DNA of 17,269 nucleotides from CAYLNH01 sp964384625 (GCA_964384625.1 CAYLNH010000146.1:1-17269), one strand, 5' to 3'. Positions 7,574 through 15,788 are shown, numbered from the stretch's first letter. Numbers and translations are program-made. Notes: a model not told the origin generated them from the sequence alone.

Positions 7574-7895
7574 CTAAGAAATATCCTTGTATTACAAGAT
7601 CAGTGACAGGAACGCGCTGTTGATCTGCCCTGGCGCGTAGCTAGTGTACTGTCGCAGTGAAGGGCTGCGCGGACCTCGCGCCGCTTCGCGCTCTGCTTCG
7701 TCAGCCGAACCAGAAGATACTCATATAGCCTGAACTCAACGGCCCGGCAGAGCATCGAAGATCCGGTCGAATCACGCTTCGCCCTGTCCGCGCGACAGCC
7801 CGCTGGAGTCCCTCGTTCCAGCGCCTGTCGGCGTTAACATCAACTTCTAAGTACAGTACCGAAATCCCCGCCTGATTCAAACCGGAGGTAGACCC
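7574..7895. other. divergent intergenic region, araC-type / oxidoreductase
   Basis: This 322-bp gap separates two divergent genes and should hold both promoters, but no near-consensus -35/-10 pair stands out on either strand. It has the inverted repeat at 7586-7598, and TACTGT near 7647 recurs in inverse orientation as ACAGTA near 7853. The oxidoreductase has a strong GGAGGT site six bases before its ATG. No small gene is supported here. Confidence 0.5.
7586..7598. promoter_or_regulatory. inverted repeat over the regulator's ribosome site
   Basis: CTTGT-ATT-ACAAG is a perfect 5-3-5 inverted repeat starting 12 bases upstream of the AraC-type start codon. It overlaps the AAGGAT ribosome site (7583-7588 on the plus strand). 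It could be a protein operator or, in the regulator's mRNA, a small hairpin sequestering the ribosome site. Either would be autoregulatory. Such short repeats also occur by chance. Confidence 0.35.
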
Positions 7896-8939
7896 ATGAG
7901 CGAACCGAAATTTCGTTGCGGCGTTGTCGGCCTGGGTATGGGCAAAGGCCATATCAACGGCTATACATCGCATCCGAACTGTGAAGTCGTTGCCGTTGCC
8001 GACCTCGACGAAGACCGCCTGGCCACGGTCCAAACGGAGCTTGAGATCCCGACCACCTACACCGACGCCGAAGAGATGTTCGCCAAGGAGGACCTTGACG
8101 TCGTCAGTGTCGTCACCCCGAACAAGTTCCACGCGCCCCTGACCATCGCGGCGCTGGAAGCCGGCGCCCACGTGCTCTGCGACAAGCCGATGGCGATGAC
8201 GCTGGCCGAGGCGCAGGCGATGAAGGACACCGCCGACCGCGTCGGTAAAACGCTGGGCATCAACTTTTCTTATCGCTTCAGCGCCATGAGCTACGCCTTG
8301 AAACAGCAGGTCGACGCCGGCATCATCGGCGACATCTACTTCGGCCGCACGGTCTGGCACCGACGCCGCGGGCTGCCGGGGTTCGGCGGCTGGTTCGGCC
8401 AGAAAGACCTGTCCGGCGGCGGCCCTTTGATCGACCTGGGCGTCCACCGGATTGACCTGGCGCTCTGGCTCATGGGTCATCCCACACCTGTGTCCGTCTC
8501 CGGCTCCGCCTACAATGTGATCGCCAAACGCCTCGCCGCGGAACAGAAGAAGACGTACACCTGCGAAGACCTCGCCGCCGGCATCGTCAAGTTCGACAAC
8601 GGCGCTACACTGATCGTCGAAGCCAGTTGGGCCCTGAACAACAACGAAAACGAGCAGATGATCACGTCGCTCTACGGCGACAAAGGCGGCCTGGTCCAGA
8701 AGAACCGGAACGGCACCTACGACTTCACCGCGGAGATCTACACCGAAGAAGGCGGCAACCTCTACACCAAGGTGTTGGACAAAGCCGTGGTCAACCCACC
8801 GAGCGCCTACCATGACTTTGTCAACAGCATCATCGAAGGCCGCGAACCCGTCGCCAAAGCGGCGGACGGCATCAAGGTGCAGAAGATCCTGAACGGTCTC
8901 TATGACAGCGCCGCCACCGGCAAGGAAGTCGTGTTCTAA
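7896..8939 (+). CDS. Gfo/Idh/MocA-family NAD(P)-dependent oxidoreductase
   Basis: A 347-residue cytoplasmic oxidoreductase, normal length for the family. The N-terminal Rossmann fold begins GVVGLGMGKGH (residues 9-19), with Asp36 after the second strand (VVAVADLDED) favouring NAD-type binding. The family's (E/D)KP motif is C-DKP at 95-98, with Lys97 the expected catalytic lysine. The second motif GGGPLIDLGVHRIDLALWLMG carries Asp180 and His184, the usual substrate-side residues. Members oxidise or reduce sugars, inositols, deoxysugars or glycoside intermediates; the substrate cannot be assigned here. GGAGGT lies six bases before the ATG. It is divergent from an AraC-type regulator, and no transport or glycosidase gene lies next to it. 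A short unremarkable gap follows to the convergent radical SAM gene. Confidence 0.94.
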   Translation: MSEPKFRCGVVGLGMGKGHINGYTSHPNCEVVAVADLDEDRLATVQTELEIPTTYTDAEEMFAKEDLDVVSVVTPNKFHAPLTIAALEAGAHVLCDKPMAMTLAEAQAMKDTADRVGKTLGINFSYRFSAMSYALKQQVDAGIIGDIYFGRTVWHRRRGLPGFGGWFGQKDLSGGGPLIDLGVHRIDLALWLMGHPTPVSVSGSAYNVIAKRLAAEQKKTYTCEDLAAGIVKFDNGATLIVEASWALNNNENEQMITSLYGDKGGLVQKNRNGTYDFTAEIYTEEGGNLYTKVLDKAVVNPPSAYHDFVNSIIEGREPVAKAADGIKVQKILNGLYDSAATGKEVVF

Positions 8940-9170
8940 CTCGTTGATTTCATGGGTTCTATCACGAGGCGGCACCAATGGCTGGGAGTGCAGGGCAGCT
9001 GCGGGGCGACTGCCGCTGGCGTCTTTGGCATATTGTCAGCCACAGGCTGATCCGCCGCGGCGGAAAATATGGCCAAGACCGGCTGACGCGGCGATTGCAG
9101 CCAGTTGCGACGACGCAGCAGGAAGTGATGAAATCTTCTAGCCAAGCAGTCCTTACGACTGTGTTACCAA

Positions 9171-9188
9171 CACCCCGGCGGCCGGGTG
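9171..9188. terminator. bulged GC hairpin between convergent genes
   Basis: CACCCCGG (9171-9178) can pair with CCGGGTG (9182-9188) with one bulged C and a three-base loop. It lies eight bases past the minus-strand radical SAM stop. On that strand it is followed by TTGGT, only a weak T-run, so it is at best a poor terminator. A separate 5-bp hairpin, CAGTC-CTTAC-GACTG, is at 9147-9161. Confidence 0.25.
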
Positions 9189-9195
9189 ACTTCGT

Positions 9196-10605
9196 TCAGC
9201 CCGGCCGCGCACCATCCGATGTCTCGACCGCGGCCGGCGCCGCCGGGCGGGCGGCGGCGCGTTGCCGGCGGCCGAACGGTCTGGCGTACCATTCAAACAG
9301 AGAACGGAACCAGCCGATGCGTACGGACCGCCCCAGAAGCTGATACAACGGCTCCACTTTCTTGTAGGCCACGTTGAGAAACAGACGTTTCGCGAAGCCG
9401 GACTCCCGGACCCGACAACGCTGCAGGATCGCCTTCCAGGAGTAGAAGCGCCGGTAAGCGTGGAAGTAGCCGGCCTCAAGCTCCGCCGCCGTCATGCCTG
9501 CCGGGCGGAAGACCACCCGGGTCGTGTCGTAATGCGACCAATCCGTGTCCGTGATCCGGCCTGCCGCCGCCAGTCGCCGATGCAGCGTCGTCCCCGGATA
9601 CGGCGTCAATACCGTGAATGTCGCGGTATCCAGCCGGGCGGCGATACCAAAGTCCACCGTCCGGTCAAACACCCCGGCGTCATCGTGGTCGAAACCGAAG
9701 ACAAAGCTGCCGTTGACCATGATGCCGCGGTCGTGGAGCCGTTGGATATTCCGCCGGTAGAGGTCCACGTCGTTGCAGCGTTTGCTCACCTCCCGCAGGC
9801 TGGCGGGAACGATGCTCTCGAACCCGACAAACAAAGAACGACAGCCCGAGGCCGCAATCAGATCCAACAGCCGTTCGTCGTTGGCGGTCTCAATCGACGT
9901 CATCCCCAGCCACTGTCGGTCCCGGGGAATCAGTGCCGTCAACAACTGCCGGGCATACCGGCGATTGGCCATGATGTCGTTGTCGAGAAAGGAAATGACC
10001 GGGTACGGCCGGGCATCAATATCCTCCAGGACCAGCTCCAGCGGACGTTGCCGGAAGTTCGGTTTCGGCCGGCTGCTTTCCAGACAGAAATCGCAACGCC
10101 GCGTGCAGCCCCGAGTCGTGGATAACGAAAGGCGCAGCGCGTAGTCCTGATCATGGATTGCCGACCAGTCGGGCGCCGGCGATGCGGCCAACGGCAGCGG
10201 CTGTCCCCGATACACCGGCCGCAGCGTCCCGCGCTCCGTGTCTGCCAGGACCTCCTGCCAGACAGACTCCGCCTCGCCAACCACAACGGCATCGGCGTGG
10301 GCGCCGGCTTCGGCAACGCCGGCGGTAAGGTGCGGCCCCCCGAGAACCACCGGCATGCCGCACGACCGATAGTGGTCGGCCAAGGCATACGCCCGGGGCG
10401 CCGACGCCGTCCAGACACTGATGCCGATCAGGTCGGCCCGGATGTCGGCCGGGGCGCGCTGGTGATACTCATCGATAATCCGGACCTGGTGGCGGTCGGG
10501 CGTCAGCGCGCTGAGGATCTGCAGGCTGTGCGGCGGCGTCATGAAATGTTTGATTCGGGTTCCGCGCCGCAGCTCCGTCCGGGCAAAGATCAGGACGATA
10601 TCCAT
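9196..10605 (-). CDS. B12-binding-domain radical SAM enzyme (DUF4070-type)
   Basis: A 469-residue enzyme. The N-terminal cobalamin-binding-like Rossmann domain (about 1-130) includes DLIGISVWTASAPRAYAL, VVLGGPHLTAG and VVVGEAE, the usual class B pattern. The radical SAM core begins TTRGCTRRCDFC with the cluster cysteines C167, C171 and C174 (CxxxCxxC). Later core motifs are FLDNDIM, SLFVGFESI and VNGSFVFGFDHDD, followed by TPYPGTTLHRRL, matching the B12-SAM-DUF4070 subfamily. The Arg-rich, Ala/Pro-rich tail (about 445-469) looks disordered. Relatives methylate unactivated carbons or modify lipids and antibiotics; the substrate here is unknown. GGAGG lies five bases before the start. It stands alone, with no neighbouring hopanoid, bacteriochlorin or natural-product gene. 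Confidence 0.88.
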   Translation of the reverse strand: MDIVLIFARTELRRGTRIKHFMTPPHSLQILSALTPDRHQVRIIDEYHQRAPADIRADLIGISVWTASAPRAYALADHYRSCGMPVVLGGPHLTAGVAEAGAHADAVVVGEAESVWQEVLADTERGTLRPVYRGQPLPLAASPAPDWSAIHDQDYALRLSLSTTRGCTRRCDFCLESSRPKPNFRQRPLELVLEDIDARPYPVISFLDNDIMANRRYARQLLTALIPRDRQWLGMTSIETANDERLLDLIAASGCRSLFVGFESIVPASLREVSKRCNDVDLYRRNIQRLHDRGIMVNGSFVFGFDHDDAGVFDRTVDFGIAARLDTATFTVLTPYPGTTLHRRLAAAGRITDTDWSHYDTTRVVFRPAGMTAAELEAGYFHAYRRFYSWKAILQRCRVRESGFAKRLFLNVAYKKVEPLYQLLGRSVRIGWFRSLFEWYARPFGRRQRAAARPAAPAAVETSDGARPG

Positions 10606-10800
10606 GGTGTCCTCCGTGGTTCAACCGGCCCAGCGTAGCACAGTGAAAAGTACTTTGCAAGTCAAAGTTTAAACGTTCCGCCGCCGCCGCCGGCTGTCCC
10701 GCCGTCCGCGAAGGCGGGCAACGGGTCCGCGGCGGCGCTTGCATTCAGCGGTTTTGCCGGCCACCTTGTGGCGTGGAAGCAACCACAGGGAAGCGGCAAG

Positions 10801-12015
10801 ATGCTGTATCAGCAAAGCAGTCTGCAGGCTCTGCCCGCACTGACCCGGGTGAAGCTGGACGGGGAGTTCGACCCGCAGGCGCTGTACATTCTGCTCGGGG
10901 TTTTCGGCCTGATCCTGCTTTACTATTTTCTCAAGAAGTTCTTTGCCGCCGGGATCATTCAGGACGGCTATCTGTTGGAACAGGACGGCAGCGTGTATCT
11001 GCTGCTGCTGCTCGATTACGAGATCTCGATCACCTCGCGTTCAGGCATTTCTCTGCATCACAGCTACAAACTCAAGAAGATCAACCTCGACGCCCTGACG
11101 GTCGACTACGAGGTGGAGTTGGCCAGTTTCGGTTCGGACATGCTCGGCGGCTGGCTGCCGGTGCTCGGGGCCAATGCGGACTTCTGGTTTTTTGTTGAGC
11201 CGGGGCACAGCCTGATTGTGGTCAACAACAGGACCGGGCAGAGGCAGGGGGACCATCGCGATATCATCCGGCGCAACCCGCATCTCATCGGCTTTGATGT
11301 CGACCTTTGCGAGTACAGCCGGTCTCTGCAGACCGTGGTGATCTTCGACAACCACGGGCAGGGCCACCGGCTGGATCCGGAAACGTTGCGGACGGAGCCG
11401 GTGGATTCCGGTTCGGTCGCCGCCGGCGACCCGGTGAACATGCTGCGGCTCAGCGATCTGCCGACGGCGGCGATCAAGCCGGCGTACGTCACCCGGGAGG
11501 AGCCGCATCCCTGCTACGGCCCGGCCCACGGCAAGGAGTTGGCGTTGATCCAGGAGCCGGGGAGCAAGCGCTATGCGGTCCAGATCAAAGGTTATTGTTC
11601 CGACGCTGAACCGGAGGGCTTGGCGCAGTCCTTTCTCAACCCGAAGGTCATCGGCCGGCAGTTCAGCGAAGCGTTGCTGTCCCGCCGGCCGCCCAGCGTG
11701 GCGATTGTCTACGGCGATTCCTTCGATGCGACCGCCGAGCAGTTGATGGTGGCCCGGGTGAACGACCGCAGCCGGGTGATGTGGCAGCATGCCCTGGCGG
11801 ACATCGTGGTCAAGCCGGGCAGGTCCGACGCCGAGACGTTGTGTTACATGCAGTCCGGCAAGAAGTTGTATTTCATCTGCACCGCCGGCGGCTCGCACCG
11901 ACTCAGCCTGGCGGTGGTGGACAAGTCGCGGGGGGTCATCGAACGGGGCCCGGTGCTGGTGGCGAATCGGAACCACTGCGGCGGAATTCGCCGGGCATCG
12001 GGCGGCCGGCACTAA
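10801..12015 (+). CDS. membrane-anchored protein of unknown function
   Basis: A 404-residue protein with one clear transmembrane segment (residues about 26-45, ALYILLGVFGLILLYYFL) followed by Lys-Lys. This suggests a short N-terminal tail and a large soluble domain. The soluble part is rich in strand-like stretches such as DGSVYLLLLLDYEISI and SLIVVNN, with repeated turns, consistent with a beta-propeller-like fold, but no canonical repeat is clear. No catalytic motif was found. The ATG at 10801 was chosen (AGGGAAG upstream, modest); a GTG at 10768 would add 11 residues. The family was not recognised; a link to the PA2928-like proteins is only a guess. It leads a run of three plus-strand genes separated by about 105 bp each. 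Confidence 0.7.
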   Translation: MLYQQSSLQALPALTRVKLDGEFDPQALYILLGVFGLILLYYFLKKFFAAGIIQDGYLLEQDGSVYLLLLLDYEISITSRSGISLHHSYKLKKINLDALTVDYEVELASFGSDMLGGWLPVLGANADFWFFVEPGHSLIVVNNRTGQRQGDHRDIIRRNPHLIGFDVDLCEYSRSLQTVVIFDNHGQGHRLDPETLRTEPVDSGSVAAGDPVNMLRLSDLPTAAIKPAYVTREEPHPCYGPAHGKELALIQEPGSKRYAVQIKGYCSDAEPEGLAQSFLNPKVIGRQFSEALLSRRPPSVAIVYGDSFDATAEQLMVARVNDRSRVMWQHALADIVVKPGRSDAETLCYMQSGKKLYFICTAGGSHRLSLAVVDKSRGVIERGPVLVANRNHCGGIRRASGGRH

Positions 12016-12120
12016 CATCACCGGGTCGGGATACGTCATGGTACTTGAATTCCGCCCGCAATCGGGTGAACGTAGAAACGCAACACATTCAGACATACGA
12101 TTCAATCGGGGAAGACCAGA

Positions 12121-13752
12121 ATGAGACGATTCCTTCGTTTGTGCACCATGACGGTCGTCGGCCTGCTGGCCGCCGCTGTTGCCGCCGGAACCGAAGCGGA
12201 TATCGAGCAGTACAAGAAGCTGCTGCAGGAGAAAGGCATCGCGACGACGGCTGTGGGCATTACCCGGCATCTGCACGAGATCAGTCCGACGCCGGCGATG
12301 ATCAACAACATCGACAGCCTGATCCAGCAGTTGGGGGCGGAGTCCTACAAAGACCGGCGGGCGGCGCAGAAGAAGCTCGAGGCCATGGGGCATCTGGCGG
12401 AAGCCAAGGTTCGGGCCGCCGCCAAATCCAAGGACCCGGAGATCCGCGCCCGGGCCTCCCGGCTCATCCGCAGCTACAGCAACTACGAAGCAAACGCCGT
12501 TCTGCATGCCTGCGTTGTTGCGCTGGGGGACCTGGAGGCCGGCAGTGCGGGGGTTGCGGCGCTCCTGAAGGCAGCCCCGCTGTACTCGCGGCCGTACCTC
12601 GCCAGGGCTGCCGAGGAGGCTTTGCAGAAGCTGGCCGGACCCGAAGATGCCGCCACGCTCACGGCTGCCGCCAGGGACCTCAAATCCCCGGCGCGCTACC
12701 TGGCCGTCGTTGCCCTGGGCGGGCTTCTGGGAGGCGAAAAGTCGTCTGCGCTCCATCCTTTTCTGCAGGATGCGGACCCGCGAATGGTGCTGGCGGCCGC
12801 CCGCGCCGTCGCCAATGTCGGCGACCGCCAAGCCATCCCGGCGCTGTTGCGGCTGATGCAGCACGACAAAGTCAGTATCCGCCACCAGAGCTTTGCCTTG
12901 CTCCAGCAGTTCACCCGGACGACGATTTACTATTCCGCTCACGCCAACAGCCGCGAGCGCGCCGAAGCGCTGCGCCACTGGCAGCGATGGTACGAGCAGA
13001 AAGGGAAGACAGCGAAGCTTCACTTCCCCGTGAATCCCGGTTTCGGCATGGGGTATCTCAACGGCCATACGCTCATCGCCCTGGGCAACGGCAACGGCGG
13101 AGTCGTCGAACTCGACCGCCGGAAGAAGGAGGTGTGGCGCTATCCGTTTCGCGATTGCTGGACCGCCGAGAAACTGGCCAACGGCAATTACCTCATCGGT
13201 TCGCACTCGCAGGAGAAGCTGGTGGAAGTGACGCGAGACAAGAAGGTCGTCTGGGAGTATCCGACCAAGGCGATGGGAGCGGTGCAGCTCGGCAACGGCA
13301 ACGTCCTGGCGGCGACCCATACTTCCCACACGGTCATCGAGATCCGCAAACGAGACAAGCAGATCGTCTGGCAGTACAACGCCGGCGCCGACTGCTACAA
13401 AGCCCGCCGCCTGCCCAACGGCAACACGCTGGTGGCCGGCCAGCGCTTCATCCGTGAGGTAACCCCCAGGAAAACGGTCGCCTGGGAATACAACGAGGGC
13501 ACCTACTTCTACAGCATTCAGCCGCTACCCGGCGGCAACATTGTGACGGTCGACCACAGCGGGTCGATTTTCGAATTGAACCGCGCCAAGAAACGCGTCT
13601 GGGAACTGCAGCACCGAAGCTCCACCGGCGCTTTCAAACTGAGCAACGGCAACGTTCTGGTTGCCTTCAGCGGGAACATCAAGGAGTTCACCCGCAAGGG
13701 CAAAGAGGTCTGGACCTACAGCGGCAACCAGTACGGCTACGCCCACCGTTGA
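12121..13752 (+). CDS. exported HEAT-repeat / six-blade propeller protein
   Basis: A 543-residue protein with a signal peptide (about 1-22, AAAVAAG). Residues about 45-290 are helical HEAT-type repeats, for example DPEIRARASRLIRSY and DPRMVLAAARAVANVGDRQA. From about 308 on there are six tandem units of roughly 38 residues, each with a turn like L-x-NGN-x-L followed by a strand ending VWxY, typical of PQQ-like or arylsulfotransferase-N-type propellers. Units include LANGNYLIGS, LGNGNVLAAT, LPNGNTLVAG and LSNGNVLVAF. The short tail GNQYGYAHR may close the ring with the first blade. No PQQ-enzyme catalytic residues are visible. GGGGAAG at 12108-12114 supports the start. HEAT plus propeller suggests a periplasmic binding scaffold. 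Confidence 0.83.
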   Translation: MRRFLRLCTMTVVGLLAAAVAAGTEADIEQYKKLLQEKGIATTAVGITRHLHEISPTPAMINNIDSLIQQLGAESYKDRRAAQKKLEAMGHLAEAKVRAAAKSKDPEIRARASRLIRSYSNYEANAVLHACVVALGDLEAGSAGVAALLKAAPLYSRPYLARAAEEALQKLAGPEDAATLTAAARDLKSPARYLAVVALGGLLGGEKSSALHPFLQDADPRMVLAAARAVANVGDRQAIPALLRLMQHDKVSIRHQSFALLQQFTRTTIYYSAHANSRERAEALRHWQRWYEQKGKTAKLHFPVNPGFGMGYLNGHTLIALGNGNGGVVELDRRKKEVWRYPFRDCWTAEKLANGNYLIGSHSQEKLVEVTRDKKVVWEYPTKAMGAVQLGNGNVLAATHTSHTVIEIRKRDKQIVWQYNAGADCYKARRLPNGNTLVAGQRFIREVTPRKTVAWEYNEGTYFYSIQPLPGGNIVTVDHSGSIFELNRAKKRVWELQHRSSTGAFKLSNGNVLVAFSGNIKEFTRKGKEVWTYSGNQYGYAHR

Positions 13753-13856
13753 CGTGGGTCGCCGGCGTCCGGCCCGGCCCCCGGCGGCGCCTGCGGCAGT
13801 GATAGATCGGTGGTTTCAAAACGTTCCAGAAGTGGATCGAACACGGGAGTTGAACC

Positions 13857-15140
13857 ATGCGTTGGACAATCTTCTGTACCTGCCTGCTGCTGGCTGCAGG
13901 CGGCGTTTCCGGGGCGGAGCTGGACCGCCTGCTGAAGGACGAGAAGATCTTCAGCCGCTCCATCCGGGACTTCGCCGGGACCTACGCCAAGCCTCTGCGT
14001 TTCCGGCCGCAGTCGCGATCGGGCAAGTCCTGGCGGCACCGCGGTGATAATTCAACGATCCTCGGGCTGCCGGTCATCGAAGGGCTCGTCGGGTTTCGCG
14101 ACCAGCGGCTGCACCGGCTGGCCTTCAGCATCTACAATCGCGGCGACGTCGATATGCTCGATCGACCGGCGTTCGAAGCGCTGGTCGAGAAGGCCGTCAA
14201 AGCTGTGTCCGCGTTCACCGGCAAATCACCCAGACGCCGCCGGGACAGCGGCGCCAGTAAGAAAGACAGCTATCTCTGGATTGTCGGCGACCGCTTGTTT
14301 CGACTCGACTGCAACGACGGCAAGACCCGGGTTCAAGGCGAAGTCGTGTACCGGTCGGAGTACATCCGGCTGCGCCTGGAAGAGTATGACAAAAAGACCG
14401 GCTTGAGCAAAATCGACAGCGAAGAGGAACGCCAACGTCCGAAAGAATATGTGGTCGAGAAAGACAACGGCGACGTATATGTCGACCGGGTGCCGATGAT
14501 CAACCAGGGCAAGAAAGGTTATTGCGCCTGCGCCACCGCCGCCCGCGTCCTGCAGCACTACGGCCACAAGCTGGACATGCACGAACTGGCCCAGATCGCC
14601 AAGACCGCCAACAAAGGCGGCACCAGCGCCGCCGAACTGATGAAAGGCATCCGCGCCGCCAAAAGCAAGCTGCACGTACGCGTCAAGACTCTCGACGCCA
14701 TGTTCGACGGCAGCACGATCAGTTTCAAGCAGGTGATCAGCGACTACAATCGGACCGCGAAGAAACACAGGAAATCGGAGATCGAGCTGCCCCGCGGCGG
14801 CCGCATCGATGTCGGCAAAATCTTCAAAGACATGGACAAAGCCGTCTATGTTGAAAGCCGTTTGCGCCGTCGATCCAAAGTGCGCCGGTTCGAGCGCGAC
14901 GTGAAGGACTACACGAAGGACGGCGTGCCGCTGTTCTGGACGATCGTTCTCGGTTTCGTCAAGGAACCGGAAATTCCGCAGGCGTTCGGCGGCCACATGC
15001 GGCTGATCATCGGCTTCAACGACAAGACCGAGGAGATCATCTACTCCGACTCCTGGGGGCCCGGGCACGAGTTCAAAAAGATGAAGCTCACCGACGCCTA
15101 CGCCATCACCACCGGGCTCTACGCCATTACCCCGAAATAG
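13857..15140 (+). CDS. exported C39-like (papain-fold) cysteine peptidase
   Basis: A 427-residue protein with a signal peptide (about 1-19, cleaved near VSG-AE). Residues 20-200 form an alpha/beta region without recognised motifs. The peptidase domain starts at about 210 with VPMINQGKKGYCACATAARV. Gln217 and Cys223 have the papain-fold oxyanion/nucleophile spacing of six residues. His380 lies in FGGHMRLIIGFN and Asp398 in IIYSDSWGPG, so the Gln-Cys-His-Asp set is complete and the enzyme may be active. A Lys/Arg-rich helix bundle (about 295-350) is inserted between Cys and His. It resembles Peptidase_C39_2-type exported enzymes; here it is not fused to an ABC transporter, so it is not a bacteriocin exporter. 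It follows the propeller gene by 104 bp and may belong to the same operon. Confidence 0.83.
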   Translation: MRWTIFCTCLLLAAGGVSGAELDRLLKDEKIFSRSIRDFAGTYAKPLRFRPQSRSGKSWRHRGDNSTILGLPVIEGLVGFRDQRLHRLAFSIYNRGDVDMLDRPAFEALVEKAVKAVSAFTGKSPRRRRDSGASKKDSYLWIVGDRLFRLDCNDGKTRVQGEVVYRSEYIRLRLEEYDKKTGLSKIDSEEERQRPKEYVVEKDNGDVYVDRVPMINQGKKGYCACATAARVLQHYGHKLDMHELAQIAKTANKGGTSAAELMKGIRAAKSKLHVRVKTLDAMFDGSTISFKQVISDYNRTAKKHRKSEIELPRGGRIDVGKIFKDMDKAVYVESRLRRRSKVRRFERDVKDYTKDGVPLFWTIVLGFVKEPEIPQAFGGHMRLIIGFNDKTEEIIYSDSWGPGHEFKKMKLTDAYAITTGLYAITPK

Positions 15141-15180
15141 CCGGCGGCCAGCGACGTTTCACCGCAGCTTCACGGTTCGG

Positions 15181-15292
15181 AAAACGGCAACTGGAGGAGG
15201 CTGGCTGGTGTAGGTGACCGATCCTGAGACTCCGCACCGTAAAGGTGCGGGATCTCGGCGCAGAATGCAGGGCGCAGCAGACGAGGGCTTAC
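15181..15292 (+). ncRNA. repeated structured-RNA-like element, copy 2
   Basis: Collinear with 35-146 at a constant offset of 15146 and without gaps, in the same orientation. The hairpin CCGCACC (15232-15238) with GGTGCGG (15244-15250) is unchanged while the loop reads GTAAA. The last 12 bases (15281-15292) are identical to those of copy 1, so the homology has sharp ends on both sides. It starts 40 bp past the peptidase stop. The open frames across it are short and show no family features. TCATCCCTTCG recurs after both copies (236-246 and 15326-15336) but at a different distance, so it may be chance. Confidence 0.55.
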
Positions 15293-15434
15293 CCCGCGGC
15301 CGGGGGCGCATGTCAGTTCTGCAGGTCATCCCTTCGTGTTGTGGCAAGAGCCGCATCATCGCGCCGGAACGTTCGCCAGTCCAGCCACCGGCGGGCTTGT
15401 GGGCGTATGCGATGTCTGTTGCCGGTTCGCGACT

Positions 15435-15464
15435 GGCTATAGCATTTCCCAAAAAACTATAGCC
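15435..15464. repeat. inverted repeat GGCTATAG...CTATAGCC
   Basis: GGCTATAG (15435-15442) and CTATAGCC (15457-15464) are perfect 8-base inverted repeats around a 14-base A-rich loop. The right arm is also the left end of the MITE-like element at 15457. The left arm may therefore be the remnant end of a neighbouring copy or part of the target. Confidence 0.6.
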
Positions 15465-15591
15465 GCTAACACGGCAGGGCCTACTACAACGCCTTCAGCG
15501 TTGAACCGTATCTCCCCCCATCCTGGGGTAGGCTTTGCCAACCCCAGGCTCAAGACTATCACGCCTTCAGCGTGAGGAGTGGCGGCTACAG
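15457..15591. mobile_element. MITE/REP-like element of nested hairpins
   Basis: This 135-bp element has imperfect terminal inverted repeats: CTATAGCCGCTA at the left and, on the other strand, CTGTAGCCGCCA at the right (10 of 12 match). Inside are three hairpins in symmetric order. Two small ones share ACGCCTTCAGCGT (15489-15501 and 15561-15573). Around that core the first has A:T then C:G outer pairs, the second C:G then T:A, so both outer pairs changed in a compensating way. The central hairpin pairs CCTGGGGT (15522-15529) with ACCCCAGG (15541-15548), with an inner GGC-TTT-GCC. No transposase is encoded. Elements of this kind are recalled from planctomycete-like genomes, but that was not verified. 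Confidence 0.65.
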
Positions 15592-15788
15592 AATGGCTTA
15601 AAACGCTCTAGACCCCGGGTCGCTCGTCGGCCCGGTGAATGAGTTCATCAGGGAGAGGGGGTGAGGGCTTGCAGCCACTAATGAGCTTCTTCACCAGGCG
15701 GGTAAACCGCCTGGGGTCGTATGATCGAGCCAATTGTTGGCAGGAAACACCTGCGGAAGTGACATGCGCCCCGCGGCCGATTTTCCGG
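15592..15788. other. non-coding spacer with one hairpin
   Basis: No gene is supported here. CCAGGCGG (15694-15701) and CCGCCTGG (15707-15714) form a perfect 8-bp hairpin with loop GTAAA but without a T-run, so a terminator role is doubtful. A small GACCC-C-GGGTC inverted repeat is near 15612. The rest shows nothing recognisable. Confidence 0.5.

Noticed and set aside
7701..8978. 425-codon minus-strand open frame over the oxidoreductase
   Set aside because: A shadow of the Gfo/Idh/MocA gene, whose motifs are unmistakable on the plus strand.
8940..9195. A small gene between the oxidoreductase and the radical SAM gene
   Set aside because: The open frame here (8978-9343) has no ribosome site, no recognisable features and runs into the radical SAM gene on the other strand.
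11041..13329. 762-codon minus-strand open frame
   Set aside because: It spans two well-supported plus-strand genes and their gap, has no ribosome site or family motif, and reflects high GC content.
13857..15140. A bacteriocin-processing ABC exporter peptidase
   Set aside because: There is a signal peptide and no transmembrane or ATPase domain, and no leader-peptide precursor gene is nearby.
15336..15575. 79-codon plus-strand frame through the hairpin element
   Set aside because: Its sequence is just the translated hairpins (TPSALN, TPSA), with no start signal; such frames are typical false genes in repeat elements.
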